A DNA stretch of 64,000 nucleotides from Eubacteriales bacterium (GCA_021373115.1 JAJFTI010000015.1:186001-250000), one strand, 5' to 3'. Counted from the first letter of the stretch, positions 34,502 to 43,864 are shown. Numbers and translations: made by a program. Notes: generated by a model not told the origin, from the letters alone.

Positions 34502-36742
34502 TCAGGTCATGTCGGAAAACTGATCGATCGTTTCGGTCAGGCGCTTGAGCGCATCCTCCACCGAACAATTCTCCTGAAGGATATCGTCAATCGCCTTATA
34601 GATTGCATGTTCTGCGTTTGTAATCGGCACGAATATGCCGTCTCCGCGCGTAACCGATTTGCGCTGGCGGTTCGTTTCGTAGGAGCGGTAGATGATGGGC
34701 AGCCAGGGGTAGTGGCTGGCGAGCTCGTCGTTAATATATACGTTTTCCAGCGGAGACTGCCCGTCGAGCACGGCAAAATAGTTGCTCATCGAGGGGTCGC
34801 AGGTCCAGCGAATGAACGCGAAAGCTTCCTCCTTGCGCTTTGATTCCGGCGGAATGCCCAGTGCCCAGCTGCCGAGAACGGAAACGCCGCCGGGGATATT
34901 CGAATACCCGATTTTTCCGATAATCTTGGATTTTTTATCGTTGTTAACATCCGCAACAAAGGAAGCAAATCCAATCAGCATAGCGATGTTCCCGTTGTAG
35001 AAATCGGCGACGGTCTGCTCAACGGTGTAGTTGCGCGTGCTCGGGCTTGCGTAGGAGAAGGTTTCAATGAAGTTCGAAACACCCTTGCGGAACGCGGTGG
35101 AGCTCGTTGCGGCTTCCCCGTTTTCGTCAAACACATGCCCGCCATAGGCCCAAACGCGCGGCATCAGTTCCGGAATCAAAACGGCTTCGTTACCCGCCGC
35201 GATGGCCGTTCCATATTGAATGGGCGAGTTGGGGTTGCATTTTCTGGTAAAAAAGCTGCTGACCACGTTGAATTCAAACCAGGTGCGCGGAACGCGCAGC
35301 CGGGCGCGGTATTTCTTTTCAAACTGTTCCTGCAGCTGCTTGTTCTCGAAGAGATCCTTTCGATAGAGCAGAATCTGGGGCCCGTACATGAAAGGGGCGC
35401 CGTAACAACGCTCATCCACGAAGCCTACTTTCTCGAACAGGTGCGGCAGAAAAACATCCGGCGAAAAATCCGGGGACTGCGTATAGGACGTGATATCGGT
35501 CAGACGTTTGTTGCGCACCAGTATTTCCAGCCAGGGATTATCGTACATGACTACATCGAAATCGGAAACGGCTTCCTTGTTCAGCAGCCGGTTTAGCAGA
35601 GTGCGGTGTTCGTTCAGCGTGATATCGACGTTCAGCCCTGTTTTTCGGGTGAAATCGGAGTGCGTATGCAGAATCGCGTGCGCGCTGGGGGAGTTCAGCA
35701 TCAGCACCTTAATCGGCCTGGTACGGTCGATCATGGCGGTTGGGAACACGTCGCCAAGGAACAGGCCCCTGCCAATAATCTTGTCGTGCATGACGATTTG
35801 CTGCTTTTCGAACATGAGCGGGCTTTTAATATTGTCCAGCAGTAGCCGCGCGGCTTTTTTGCCGAGCAGATGCGCGGGGCGCATGGTGTGCAGCACGCCG
35901 TTGCTCGTGACCGAACGGCTCCAGTTTTCCTGCCCGAACGAAACGAACCGGATATCGTTGTTTACCGAGATTCCAAGCAGCGAAAGCGCTTGTTCCAGCC
36001 CGTTTGTGATGTTTCGCGAGGTGGAGATGACGGCGTCCGGCTTGGTGCTGCTGAAAAACTCAACGCCGGTTCGAAACGCTTCTTCCTTGGTTGCGCGCAG
36101 ATTTCGCAGATACTTTTCAGCGTTCGGCAGGTCGTTTTCCGCGTAGAATTCGCGGAACGCGCGCGCGCTGTCCGCCTCGCAGCTCAGGCTGGCGGGACCC
36201 GCAAAGAGCGCGATCGTTTCACAGCCTTCGCGCCGCAGTTCGTTCAGCAGATACCGCGTTGCCTCGTAGGAGTCGAAGGAGATGTAGTTCACGTCCGCAA
36301 GCCCGGGTTTCCGGTCGATGAAAACGGCGGGTGTTCGCTTGCTGCCGTCGAAACAATGATAGTTGTTCTGACAGGAGACGACGATCAGGCCGCACATATC
36401 CTTGCGCATGAATCCGTCCAGTATGGTGATTTCCTCTTCGGGGACGTCGTCCGAGAGCGCAAGGTTCACATAATAGCCCGCTTGCTTCAGCTCGCGTTCC
36501 AAACCGGCCAGAAGATAGGAATAGTACTGGTCATATGTATTTGGCAAAATGACGCCGATTTCGAGATTATTGTTGGTTCGGAGGTTCTTTGCATAGGAGT
36601 TCGGTTTGTAGCCGAGCTCGTTGATGGCCGACTGAATCTGCTTCGACATTTCGGCGGAAACGCTGCGTGTACCCGTCATATAATTCGATACGGTGCCAAC
36701 GGAGACGCCGGCGTGTCTTGCTACGTCCTTGATCGTGCTCAT
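34502..36742 (-). CDS. LacI-type transcriptional regulator fused to an extracellular-solute-binding-protein domain
   Basis: 746 residues, more than twice the usual LacI length. HTH (1-25, STIKDVARHAGVSVGTVSNYM), hinge with PNSYAKNLRTN, a periplasmic-binding-like effector domain (about 60-335, IGVILPNTYDQYYSYLL), then about 400 extra residues resembling family 1 sugar-binding proteins (KVLMLNSPSAHAILHTHSDF, DVVMYDNPW, YGPQILLYRKDLFE, ADFYNGNIAMLIGF, LGSWALGIPPESKRKEEAF). There is no signal peptide or membrane helix, so the second domain must act in the cytoplasm, presumably as an extra ligand sensor. AAGGA precedes ATG 36742, which skips 28 codons without HTH character. Divergent from the polyol operon, its likely target. 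Confidence 0.9.
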   Translation of the reverse strand: MSTIKDVARHAGVSVGTVSNYMTGTRSVSAEMSKQIQSAINELGYKPNSYAKNLRTNNNLEIGVILPNTYDQYYSYLLAGLERELKQAGYYVNLALSDDVPEEEITILDGFMRKDMCGLIVVSCQNNYHCFDGSKRTPAVFIDRKPGLADVNYISFDSYEATRYLLNELRREGCETIALFAGPASLSCEADSARAFREFYAENDLPNAEKYLRNLRATKEEAFRTGVEFFSSTKPDAVISTSRNITNGLEQALSLLGISVNNDIRFVSFGQENWSRSVTSNGVLHTMRPAHLLGKKAARLLLDNIKSPLMFEKQQIVMHDKIIGRGLFLGDVFPTAMIDRTRPIKVLMLNSPSAHAILHTHSDFTRKTGLNVDITLNEHRTLLNRLLNKEAVSDFDVVMYDNPWLEILVRNKRLTDITSYTQSPDFSPDVFLPHLFEKVGFVDERCYGAPFMYGPQILLYRKDLFENKQLQEQFEKKYRARLRVPRTWFEFNVVSSFFTRKCNPNSPIQYGTAIAAGNEAVLIPELMPRVWAYGGHVFDENGEAATSSTAFRKGVSNFIETFSYASPSTRNYTVEQTVADFYNGNIAMLIGFASFVADVNNDKKSKIIGKIGYSNIPGGVSVLGSWALGIPPESKRKEEAFAFIRWTCDPSMSNYFAVLDGQSPLENVYINDELASHYPWLPIIYRSYETNRQRKSVTRGDGIFVPITNAEHAIYKAIDDILQENCSVEDALKRLTETIDQFSDMT

Positions 36743-36770
36743 ATGAAAATCCTTCACACTTAATGTTCCT

Positions 36771-36799
36771 ATTATAGGTGCAGCCGAACGGAAATGCAA
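36771..36799 (-). promoter_or_regulatory. Promoter of the LacI-SBP regulator gene
   Basis: On the minus strand TTGCAT (36799-36794), 17 bp, TATAAT (36776-36771), 30 bp before the regulator start. Confidence 0.72.
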
Positions 36800-36813
36800 T
36801 TTGAAAATCAAAA

Positions 36814-36825
36814 TGAAACGATTCA
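36814..36825. promoter_or_regulatory. Imperfect palindrome with central CG, candidate LacI-type operator
   Basis: TGAAACGATTCA has matching outer tetramers and a central CpG, as in LacI-family operators. It lies between the two divergent promoters, 15 bp upstream of the regulator's -35 and 22 bp upstream of the transport operon's -35. Not a full catabolite-responsive element by spacing. Confidence 0.4.
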
Positions 36826-36847
36826 ATGAAAATAAACAACAAATTCA

Positions 36848-36877
36848 TTGACTATCGGGTAGCGCTAAAGGTATTTT
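36848..36877 (+). promoter_or_regulatory. Promoter of the polyol operon with embedded palindrome
   Basis: TTGACT (36848-36853), 18 bp, TATTTT (36872-36877). Between the hexamers lies TAGCGCTA (36860-36867), a perfect palindrome centred on CpG. A repressor bound there would block polymerase directly, so this is the best candidate operator of the divergent LacI-type protein. Confidence 0.55.
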
Positions 36878-36967
36878 AGTAGTGCAAGCCAACCTGTCTG
36901 TTTTCTGCGCGAATCCTGAACCTACAACGAGTTTAAAACGTGTAAATTTCGAAATCGGGGTGAAAAC

Positions 36968-38461
36968 ATGTCCGACATCCTTCTTGAGATGAAAAACATA
37001 CAGAAATTCTTTCCCGGCGTACATGCGCTGGATAATGCAAATATAGAGGTTCGATATGGCGAAGTGCACGCGCTTGTTGGCGAAAACGGCGCAGGCAAGT
37101 CGACCCTGATGAAGGTATTAAACGGCATCTACAAAAAAGACGGCGGCCAGATTATCTATAAGGGTGAGGAAATCGAACTTTCCAGCCCGCTCGATGCGCA
37201 GAAGCGCGGGATCGGTATGATCCATCAGGAGCTCAACCTCATGCCGCACCTGACCGTTGCGGAGAATATTTTCATCGGAAAAGAACCGATGGCGGGCGGC
37301 GTGTTCCTTGACCAGAAAAAAGCGAATCAGGCGGCCAAAGAGCTGCTCACCTCCATGCATCTGGATATTGAACCCACGCGGCGAATAAAAACCCTCACCG
37401 TCGCCAAACAGCAGATGGTCGAAATTGCCAAGGCGCTGAACAATAACAGCGAATTGTTCGTTATGGATGAACCGACGTCGCCTTTAACGGATACGGAGAT
37501 TGAAGAACTGTTTCGATTCATTCGTTCGCTCCGGGCCGCCGGCAGAGGAATCATCTATATTTCACACCGGCTGGAAGAACTCTGGCGCATTTCGGATCGC
37601 ATCACCGTCATGCGCGACGGTCAGTATGTTGGAACCGTCAACACGGCGGAGGTCAATCGGCAGGACATTATCTCCATGATGGTCGGCCGCGTTATTTACG
37701 AAGAGCCGAAGCAGAAGAGTTGTGTTTCCGCCGACGCGCCGGTCGTGCTGGAGGCGAAGGACCTCGTTGCGCCAAATGTGAAGAACGTATCCTTCCAGTT
37801 GCGCCAGGGGGAGATCCTCGGATTTGCCGGCCTGGTCGGGGCGGGACGAACGGAGACCATGCGTGCACTTTTCGGAGCCGATCCGCGTGTGAAGGGCGAA
37901 ATCTTCGTGAATGGTCAAAAGGTGGAGATCCATTCGCCAAGCGACGCGGTGAAGCACGGAATTGGCTATCTCTCGGAAGACCGGAAAACATTCGGCGTCG
38001 CAACCGGGTTGTCGGTTCGGGACAATTGCGTCATGGCAGACTTGCCGAATTACCGGAAGGGCCCGCTGATGAACGATAAAATGATCGACGCGGTCACAAC
38101 GGACTACATTCAGAAGATATCCATCAAAACGCCAAGTCTGCGGCAGCTGGTTCGAAACCTCTCCGGCGGTAACCAGCAGAAGATCGTCATCGCCAAATGG
38201 CTGATCAAGCGCTGTAACGTGCTGATCTTTGACGAACCGACGCGCGGTATTGACGTTGGCGCAAAGAGCGAAATCTACAAGCTTATGAACAAGCTCATAG
38301 AAGAAGGCAAGTCGATCATCATGATTTCTTCCGAAATGCCGGAGCTTCTTCGAATGTCCGACCGGATTGTGGTAATGAGCGAAGGAGCGATTACAGGCGA
38401 ACTGGATATCTGCAACGCGACGCAAACCAACATTATGACATTTGCGACAATGAATATGTGA
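36968..38461 (+). CDS. Sugar ABC transporter ATPase, RbsA/MglA family (tandem ATPase domains)
   Basis: 497 residues with two ABC domains. The N-terminal half has Walker A GENGAGKST near residue 38, LTVAKQQMVEIAKAL and Walker B FVMDEPTSPLT. The C-terminal half has the degenerate P-loop GLVGAGRTET typical of RbsA, signature LSGGNQQKIVIAKWL and FDEPTRGIDVGAK. It powers uptake of a monosaccharide or polyol. First gene of the operon, with GGGGTGAAAAC before ATG 36968. Confidence 0.95.
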   Translation: MSDILLEMKNIQKFFPGVHALDNANIEVRYGEVHALVGENGAGKSTLMKVLNGIYKKDGGQIIYKGEEIELSSPLDAQKRGIGMIHQELNLMPHLTVAENIFIGKEPMAGGVFLDQKKANQAAKELLTSMHLDIEPTRRIKTLTVAKQQMVEIAKALNNNSELFVMDEPTSPLTDTEIEELFRFIRSLRAAGRGIIYISHRLEELWRISDRITVMRDGQYVGTVNTAEVNRQDIISMMVGRVIYEEPKQKSCVSADAPVVLEAKDLVAPNVKNVSFQLRQGEILGFAGLVGAGRTETMRALFGADPRVKGEIFVNGQKVEIHSPSDAVKHGIGYLSEDRKTFGVATGLSVRDNCVMADLPNYRKGPLMNDKMIDAVTTDYIQKISIKTPSLRQLVRNLSGGNQQKIVIAKWLIKRCNVLIFDEPTRGIDVGAKSEIYKLMNKLIEEGKSIIMISSEMPELLRMSDRIVVMSEGAITGELDICNATQTNIMTFATMNM

Positions 38462-38471
38462 GGGTGTGGGC

Positions 38472-39440
38472 ATGACTACCAAGAAATTTGACCTGACAAA
38501 ATTCCTCGCACCAATGGTATTGGTGATTCTCTATGGTTTTTTCTCCATTTTCGGAAACCGTTTTTTTTCAACGGATTATCTGATCAACATTCTGGACGGC
38601 TCTTACTATATTGGTTTTATGGCGATTGGCGTTACCTTCGTCATCATTACCGGCGGTATCGATCTTTCGTTGGGAACGACCATGATGTGCGCCGCGCTGA
38701 TTGGCGGTATGGCGTACAACAGCTGGCATTGGCCAATGGGATGGTGCCTTGCGCTGGTTCTGGTGGTTGCCACGCTGATCGGTCTTCTCAACGGAATCAT
38801 GATCGCGTTCTTGAATCTTCCGCCGTTCATCGCCACACTGGGCACGCAGATGATGGGCATGGGATTTGGCGCAATCGTAACCAAAGTGCAAACCATGCGT
38901 TACCCCACTTTCGGTACGGCGGACGGCTGGTTTAAGAACTTCTTTTACAAGACCACAACGGGATTCCCCGTAGGCGCGATTTGGCTGGCTGCTTTCTTCC
39001 TCGTAGCGTTTGTGCTGCTGAACAAAACGCGCTTCGGCCGCTACACTTACGCAATCGGCAGCAATACGGAAGCGGCGCGCCTTTCCGGCATCAAGACGAA
39101 GCCTTGGCTGGCAGCGGTTTACACCTTCTGCGGGTTTTGCTGCGGTGCGGCGGGCGTCTTCTATGCGGCGGTCTATACCTCGATTATTCCCAGCACGGGA
39201 AACGGCCAGGAGCTACTCGGCATTGCGGGCGTCGTGATCGGCGGCACGTCCATGAGCGGCGGAACCGGCACCCTGGTTGGAACCATTATCGGCGTATTCG
39301 TTATGAGCGTTCTGAAGCAGGGGCTGATGTCCATGGGCCTTCAGAGCCACTGGCAAACGTTTTTTACCGGCCTCGTTGTCATCGGCGCCGTGCTGCTTGA
39401 CCAGTACCGCGTGAAGCAGGGCAACAAGGTCATTCACTAA
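38472..39440 (+). CDS. Sugar ABC transporter permease, RbsC family
   Basis: 322 residues, about ten membrane helices; VIITGGIDLSLGTTMMCAAL, LNLPPFIATLGTQMMGMG and AIGSNTEAARLSGIKTKPW (cytoplasmic coupling loop) are RbsC hallmarks. ATG 38472 follows GAGGGTG; an in-frame GTG at 38466 is the alternative. It is 10 bp after the ATPase gene. Two copies form the channel. Confidence 0.94.
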   Translation: MTTKKFDLTKFLAPMVLVILYGFFSIFGNRFFSTDYLINILDGSYYIGFMAIGVTFVIITGGIDLSLGTTMMCAALIGGMAYNSWHWPMGWCLALVLVVATLIGLLNGIMIAFLNLPPFIATLGTQMMGMGFGAIVTKVQTMRYPTFGTADGWFKNFFYKTTTGFPVGAIWLAAFFLVAFVLLNKTRFGRYTYAIGSNTEAARLSGIKTKPWLAAVYTFCGFCCGAAGVFYAAVYTSIIPSTGNGQELLGIAGVVIGGTSMSGGTGTLVGTIIGVFVMSVLKQGLMSMGLQSHWQTFFTGLVVIGAVLLDQYRVKQGNKVIH

Positions 39441-39487
39441 ACTAGAAGGACCGACGAAAACTCCATCGTTCCATTTCGACGAAAAAG

Positions 39488-39554
39488 GGCTGTGAAAACG
39501 GACCCCTGGGTTTTTGCAGCCAATTCTCCCCGGCTCCAACGGGTGAACCCGTTG
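39488..39554 (+). repeat. Two stem-loops ahead of the sugar-binding-protein gene
   Basis: GGCTG (39488-39492) pairs with CAGCC (39517-39521) around an inner AAAAC..CCC/GGGTTTT fold, and CAACGGG-TGAA-CCCGTTG (39537-39554) forms a perfect 7-bp stem. They fill the 144-bp gap between permease and binding-protein genes and could set their relative expression or protect a processed binding-protein message. Confidence 0.5.
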
Positions 39555-39584
39555 AGATAAATAAAAATGGAGGAATCAGACATC

Positions 39585-40730
39585 ATGAAGAAACTGCTCG
39601 TTCTCGTATTGACTCTGTCTCTGGTGCTTGGCATGTTCGCATGCGCGGCTCCGGCTCCCGCCGCAGAAGCAACCGAAGCACCCGCGGCCGCAACGGAAGC
39701 GCCCGCAGCAACGGAAGCTCCGGCAGCTGCTCCCCTCTACATCCCCGTAATCTCCAAGGGCTTCCAGCATAAGTTCTGGCAGACCGTTATGCTCGGCTCC
39801 CAGGATGCCGCTGCGAAGTACGGCGTCGAAATCACCTTCGACGGCCCGCCGTCCGAGTCCGACATCAGCGTACAGGTCGACATGCTCAACGCCGCAATGG
39901 CGAAGAAGCCCGCCGCTCTGTGCCTTGCGGCGCTCGACACCGAGTCCGTGACGGAACAGCTCCAGGCCTGCAAAGAAGCCGGAATCCCGGTCATCGGCTT
40001 TGACTCCGGCGTACCGAATGCGCCCGAGGGTTCCATCATCTCCACCGCTTCGACGGACAACACCGCCGCCGGCGCGCTGGCCGCGGACAAGATGTATGCC
40101 ATCGAGTCCGTCGCGGCAGCCGTTGCAGCCGCAACGAAGGATGCGCCCGTTGTCATCAGCGTAATCAGCCAGGATGCAACCTCCGCCTCCATCACCGGCC
40201 GTACCACCGGTTTCGTCGATGAAATGTTCAAACTCTGCGACGCAGCGCAGCCCGGCCTCGTATCCGTGACCGGACATGACAAGTGGAACAAGGCTTCCAC
40301 CTCCGGCGACACCGCCGTGGAAATCCTCGTCTCCATCGCCGCAACCACCAGCGTTACCGACTGCCAGGCTGCCGCACAGGCCGTCATTCAGAAGGCGCCG
40401 GTCGCCGTGTTCTGCACGAACTCCGGTTCGGTGGACGGCATGCTGGCCGCTACCGCGGACGGTTCCGACCTCGACCGTACAAACGGCCGTTATAAGGACA
40501 TGGTCGTCGTCGGCTTCGACTCCGGCGCGACGCTGCTCAACGCGATTCGTAACCAGTGGTTCTTCGGCGCGGTCACGCAGGATCCGTACATGATCGGCTA
40601 CTATGCCGTCGAACTCGCTTACAAAGCGATCCAGGGCGAGACCATCCCGGCCGTGGTTGACACCGGCTGCCAGTTCTACACCGTGGACAACATGGACGAT
40701 CCGGACATCGCGAAACTGCTCTACGATTAA
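39585..40730 (+). CDS. Sugar/polyol ABC transporter substrate-binding lipoprotein (RbsB type)
   Basis: 381 residues. Lipoprotein signal ending GMFAC (Cys20), a linker of about 25 residues rich in Pro, Ala, Thr and Glu, then a Peripla_BP_4 domain (FWQTVMLGSQDAAAKYGVE, AGIPVIGFDSGVPNA, VVGFDSGATLLNAIRN). ATG 39585 is fixed by GGAGG at about 39571. It captures a pyranose/furanose sugar or polyol outside the membrane. A perfect hairpin follows its stop. Confidence 0.94.
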   Translation: MKKLLVLVLTLSLVLGMFACAAPAPAAEATEAPAAATEAPAATEAPAAAPLYIPVISKGFQHKFWQTVMLGSQDAAAKYGVEITFDGPPSESDISVQVDMLNAAMAKKPAALCLAALDTESVTEQLQACKEAGIPVIGFDSGVPNAPEGSIISTASTDNTAAGALAADKMYAIESVAAAVAAATKDAPVVISVISQDATSASITGRTTGFVDEMFKLCDAAQPGLVSVTGHDKWNKASTSGDTAVEILVSIAATTSVTDCQAAAQAVIQKAPVAVFCTNSGSVDGMLAATADGSDLDRTNGRYKDMVVVGFDSGATLLNAIRNQWFFGAVTQDPYMIGYYAVELAYKAIQGETIPAVVDTGCQFYTVDNMDDPDIAKLLYD

Positions 40731-40751
40731 TCCTTACCAAATTGAGTCTGT

Positions 40752-40780
40752 TGCGGGGCAGCCGAATAAGCTGCCCCGCA
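40752..40780 (+). repeat. Perfect hairpin after the sugar-binding-protein gene
   Basis: TGCGGGGCAGC (40752-40762) and GCTGCCCCGCA (40770-40780) form an 11-bp stem with a 7-nt loop and no T-run. Probably stabilises the upstream message or causes partial termination before the metabolic genes. Confidence 0.7.
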
Positions 40781-40818
40781 GAACACAGGTTTGAAATTAC
40801 CGACGGAGGTTTTCTCCT

Positions 40819-41265
40819 ATGCTCATGAATATTCCCGGCATTCTCTCGCCGGAACTGCTTGCGACGCTCTGCGAAATGGGCCATAGCGATGTGATTGTTC
40901 TGGGCGACGCGAACTTTCCCGGCAAGCGCTTTGCCCATGAGGGAAACTGCAAGTTTTTACGCGCGGACGGTATCTCCGGTACTGCGCTGCTCGACGCGGT
41001 GCTCAGCGTGATTCCAGCGGACGCCTATGTCCAAACGCCGGTGCAGCTGATGCAGACAATGGACTGCGACAAGGACCTTGAAATCCCGATATGGAAGGAA
41101 TATGAGAAAATCGTAGCCAAGCACGATGCGCGCGGCAAGAGCGCGGTCGGTTACCTGGAGCGGTTTACGTTTTACGAAGCGGCGAAGAAGGCCTATTGCA
41201 TTGTGCAAACGGGCGAAACGGCGATCTACGCGAACGTCCTCATTCAAAAGGGAGTCATCAAGTGA
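40819..41265 (+). CDS. RbsD/FucU family sugar mutarotase
   Basis: 148 residues, the usual family length. N-terminus LSPELLATLCEMGHSDVIVLGDANFP carries the conserved catalytic His (GH) and Asp (GDANFP), and FYEAAKKAYCIVQTGE ends in the family Tyr/Glu region. RbsD and FucU interconvert sugar anomers or ring forms to feed the next enzyme. Which sugar is not clear. GACGGAGG precedes ATG 40819. The stop overlaps the kinase start by 4 bp (GTGA). Confidence 0.9.
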   Translation: MLMNIPGILSPELLATLCEMGHSDVIVLGDANFPGKRFAHEGNCKFLRADGISGTALLDAVLSVIPADAYVQTPVQLMQTMDCDKDLEIPIWKEYEKIVAKHDARGKSAVGYLERFTFYEAAKKAYCIVQTGETAIYANVLIQKGVIK

Positions 41266-42794
41266 GCCGGAAAACTTCTTTACTGGGCATTGATATTGGT
41301 ACGAGCGCCTGCAAACTGGTTGTTTTTTCACCGGAAGGCAGCGCGCTTGCCAGCCGAACGGTTGCGTATTCAACGCAATATCCAAAGCCCGGTTTCGTGG
41401 AACAGAACCCGGACGATTGGTGGCAGGCGGTCTGCAAGGGATTGTCGGATCTGTTTGCGGAAGGAACGGTAGCCGCCTCGGACATTGCGGGTATTGGCGT
41501 AGACGGGCAGGGCTGGTCGGCTATTGCGATGGACGCGGAAGGAAACGTTCTTGCGCCGGATCCGATTTGGCTCGACACCCGGTCGGAAGATATCTGTGAG
41601 GAACTGAACCGGCGCGTTGGAAGCGACGCGATTTTTGCATTGAGCGGGAATCCGCTCAAAGCGCAGTATGTAACGGCAAAGATTTTATGGCTGGAGCGGC
41701 AGCTGCCGCAGGTCTTTCAAAACACGAGAATAATCATGCAGTCCAACGGGTTCATTGCGTACCGCCTGACCGGCGCGATTACGATGGACATCAGCCAGGG
41801 ATACGGGCTGCATTGTTTCGATATGAGGAACGGGCGCATCGACGCGGATATGTGCACTGCGCTCGGAATTCCGCAGCGGCTGATTCCCGAAATTGTTCCC
41901 TGTCACCAGGTGGTTGGAAGCGTCAGCGAACAAGCGGCGCGGCTGACCGGCCTATTGGCGGGAACGCCGGTGGTTGCCGGCGGGCTTGACGCGGCTTGCA
42001 GTACCCTTGGCGCGGGTGTGCTCCGGCCGGGGCAAACGCAGGAGCAGGGCGGACAAGCGGGCGGAATGAGCATTTGTGTAGACCACTATAGCGCGGACCC
42101 GCGCTTAATCCTTGGGTATCACGTTGTACCCGGCTGCTGGTTGCTGCAGGGGGGAACCACAGGCGGCGGCGGCGCGATGCGATGGTTCGAGCGCGAGTTT
42201 GCGGATGCAGAGCGGCGCCGGGCGGCCGAGGAAGGCCGCACCTCCTTTGCCTTCCTCGACACGCTCGCCGAAGAAATTCCTGCGGGCAGTGAGGGCGTCG
42301 TATTTTTGCCTTATCTGGCGGGCGAACGCTCTCCTATTTGGGACAGCCACGCAAAAGGCGTTTATTACGGGCTGGATTACGGCAAAACGCGCGCGCATAT
42401 GGTTCGGGCGCTCATGGAAGGCGTCGCGTTCTCGCTGCGGCATAATATTGAAATTGCCGAATCCGCCGGCGCGTATGTCGGAAGGCTCCGCGCCACGGGG
42501 GGCAGCGCAAATTCCCGCATCTGGACGAAGATCAAGGCGGATGTTACCGGCAAGGATATCGACATTCCGGAATCCGACCTTGCAACGACGCTTGGAGCGG
42601 CCATTCTGGCCGGTGTAGGTGTCGGCGTTTTCGGGAATTTCGACACCGCGGTTGAGCGGACCGTTTCCGTCAAACGAAGCTGTGGACAGGATCAAGCGGA
42701 CAAAGCGGCTTATGACCGCGGATATAAAACCTATCGCGCGCTCTATGAGCGGCTGAAGGACATCATGCAGGAAAACGGGAGGGCCGGACTATGA
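41262..42794 (+). CDS. FGGY family carbohydrate kinase (xylulokinase-like)
   Basis: 510 residues. N-terminal phosphate-binding GIDIGTSACKLVVF, catalytic region IGVDGQGWSAIAM, C-terminal ATP-site YLAGERSPIWDSHAKG and the adenosine motif ATGGSANSRIW. It phosphorylates a ketose or polyol taken up by the transporter. The GTG start at 41262 overlaps the mutarotase stop; AAAGGGAG lies 8-12 nt before it. Xylulose, tagatose or a related keto-sugar are possible given the GatD- and GatZ-like neighbours. Confidence 0.9.
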   Translation: MSRKTSLLGIDIGTSACKLVVFSPEGSALASRTVAYSTQYPKPGFVEQNPDDWWQAVCKGLSDLFAEGTVAASDIAGIGVDGQGWSAIAMDAEGNVLAPDPIWLDTRSEDICEELNRRVGSDAIFALSGNPLKAQYVTAKILWLERQLPQVFQNTRIIMQSNGFIAYRLTGAITMDISQGYGLHCFDMRNGRIDADMCTALGIPQRLIPEIVPCHQVVGSVSEQAARLTGLLAGTPVVAGGLDAACSTLGAGVLRPGQTQEQGGQAGGMSICVDHYSADPRLILGYHVVPGCWLLQGGTTGGGGAMRWFEREFADAERRRAAEEGRTSFAFLDTLAEEIPAGSEGVVFLPYLAGERSPIWDSHAKGVYYGLDYGKTRAHMVRALMEGVAFSLRHNIEIAESAGAYVGRLRATGGSANSRIWTKIKADVTGKDIDIPESDLATTLGAAILAGVGVGVFGNFDTAVERTVSVKRSCGQDQADKAAYDRGYKTYRALYERLKDIMQENGRAGL

Positions 42795-43864
42795 AGGCGG
42801 CCGTATTGGTTCAAAACAAACAGATTGAATATAAAGACATCGATCTTCCCCAAATGCAGGAGGACAGCGTCCTTGTCCGCGTTGCGGCATCCGGCATCTG
42901 CGGATCGGATCTTCCGCGGTTCTACCACAACGGCGTGCATTTTTACCCAATCGTGCTCGGGCATGAGTTTTCGGGCGAAGTAGTGGAAGTCGGCGCGGGT
43001 GTTTCCCGCGTCAGGGTGGGCGACCGTGTTTCGGGCGCGCCGCTGCTGCCTTGCATGAAATGCGCGGATTGCCAGAAGGGCGATTATTCGCTCTGCAAGC
43101 AGTACAGTTTTCTTGGCTCGCGCCAGCAGGGGAGCAACGCGGAGTACATCGTTCTGCCGGAACGAAACGCGGTTGTGTTCGATTCCTCGATTTCGTTTGA
43201 GAAAGGCGCTATGTTCGAGCCTTCCACCGTTGCGCTGCACGGGGTTTTGCAATGCGACTATAAAGGCGGCGGCAACGTTGCCATTCTCGGCGGCGGCACG
43301 ATTGGCATCTTCACGCTGCAGTGGGCACGCCTGCTTGGGGCGAAGTCGGTCGCCGTGTTCGACATCAGCCCGGAGCGGTTAGCGCTGGCGAAACGCATGG
43401 GAGCGGACGCGGCCTTCGACACCCGCGAAGCTGGGTGTGTTGAAACCGCGCGCGCGAGCGTGCATGGCGGCTTTGATTATGTGTTTGAAACCGCGGGCGT
43501 GGGCGCCACCATGAAAATGGCGTATTCGCTCGCCGCCAATAAGGCGCATCTCTGCTTTATCGGCACGCCGCATGCGGATTTAACCTTTACTCCCGCCGAA
43601 TGGGAAAACATGAACCGAAAGGAATTCCGGCTGACGGGTTCCTGGATGAGCTACAGTGCTCCGTTTCCGGGAAGGGAATGGACGATGACCGCGGAGTATT
43701 ATGCCGACGGACGGCTGAAATTCGACGAAGCGTTTATCGGCGCGCGCTATCCCATGGAACGCGCGGAGGAGGCATTCCTGCTCTTTGAAACGCCGGGCGC
43801 GGTGAACGGGAAGATACTGCTCATGAACGAGCCGTATTTCACCGAAGCGATGCGCGGGAAATAA
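42791..43864 (+). CDS. Zinc-dependent polyol dehydrogenase (galactitol-phosphate 5-dehydrogenase GatD-like)
   Basis: 357 residues of the medium-chain dehydrogenase family. Catalytic zinc residues in GICGSDLPRFYH and LGHEFSGEV; structural-zinc cysteines CMKCADCQKGDYSLC; the Rossmann fold VAILGGGTIGIF near residue 166. ICGSDLPRF together with SFLGSRQQGSNAEY is most like GatD, which oxidises galactitol-1-phosphate to tagatose-6-phosphate. Because the operon has an ABC importer rather than a PTS, the substrate may be the free polyol. Overlaps the kinase gene by ATGA. Confidence 0.88.
   Translation: MKAAVLVQNKQIEYKDIDLPQMQEDSVLVRVAASGICGSDLPRFYHNGVHFYPIVLGHEFSGEVVEVGAGVSRVRVGDRVSGAPLLPCMKCADCQKGDYSLCKQYSFLGSRQQGSNAEYIVLPERNAVVFDSSISFEKGAMFEPSTVALHGVLQCDYKGGGNVAILGGGTIGIFTLQWARLLGAKSVAVFDISPERLALAKRMGADAAFDTREAGCVETARASVHGGFDYVFETAGVGATMKMAYSLAANKAHLCFIGTPHADLTFTPAEWENMNRKEFRLTGSWMSYSAPFPGREWTMTAEYYADGRLKFDEAFIGARYPMERAEEAFLLFETPGAVNGKILLMNEPYFTEAMRGK

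Noticed and set aside
36814..36825. Catabolite-responsive element (CcpA site)
   Set aside because: The spacing around the central CG is one base short of the cre consensus; kept only as a LacI-type operator candidate.
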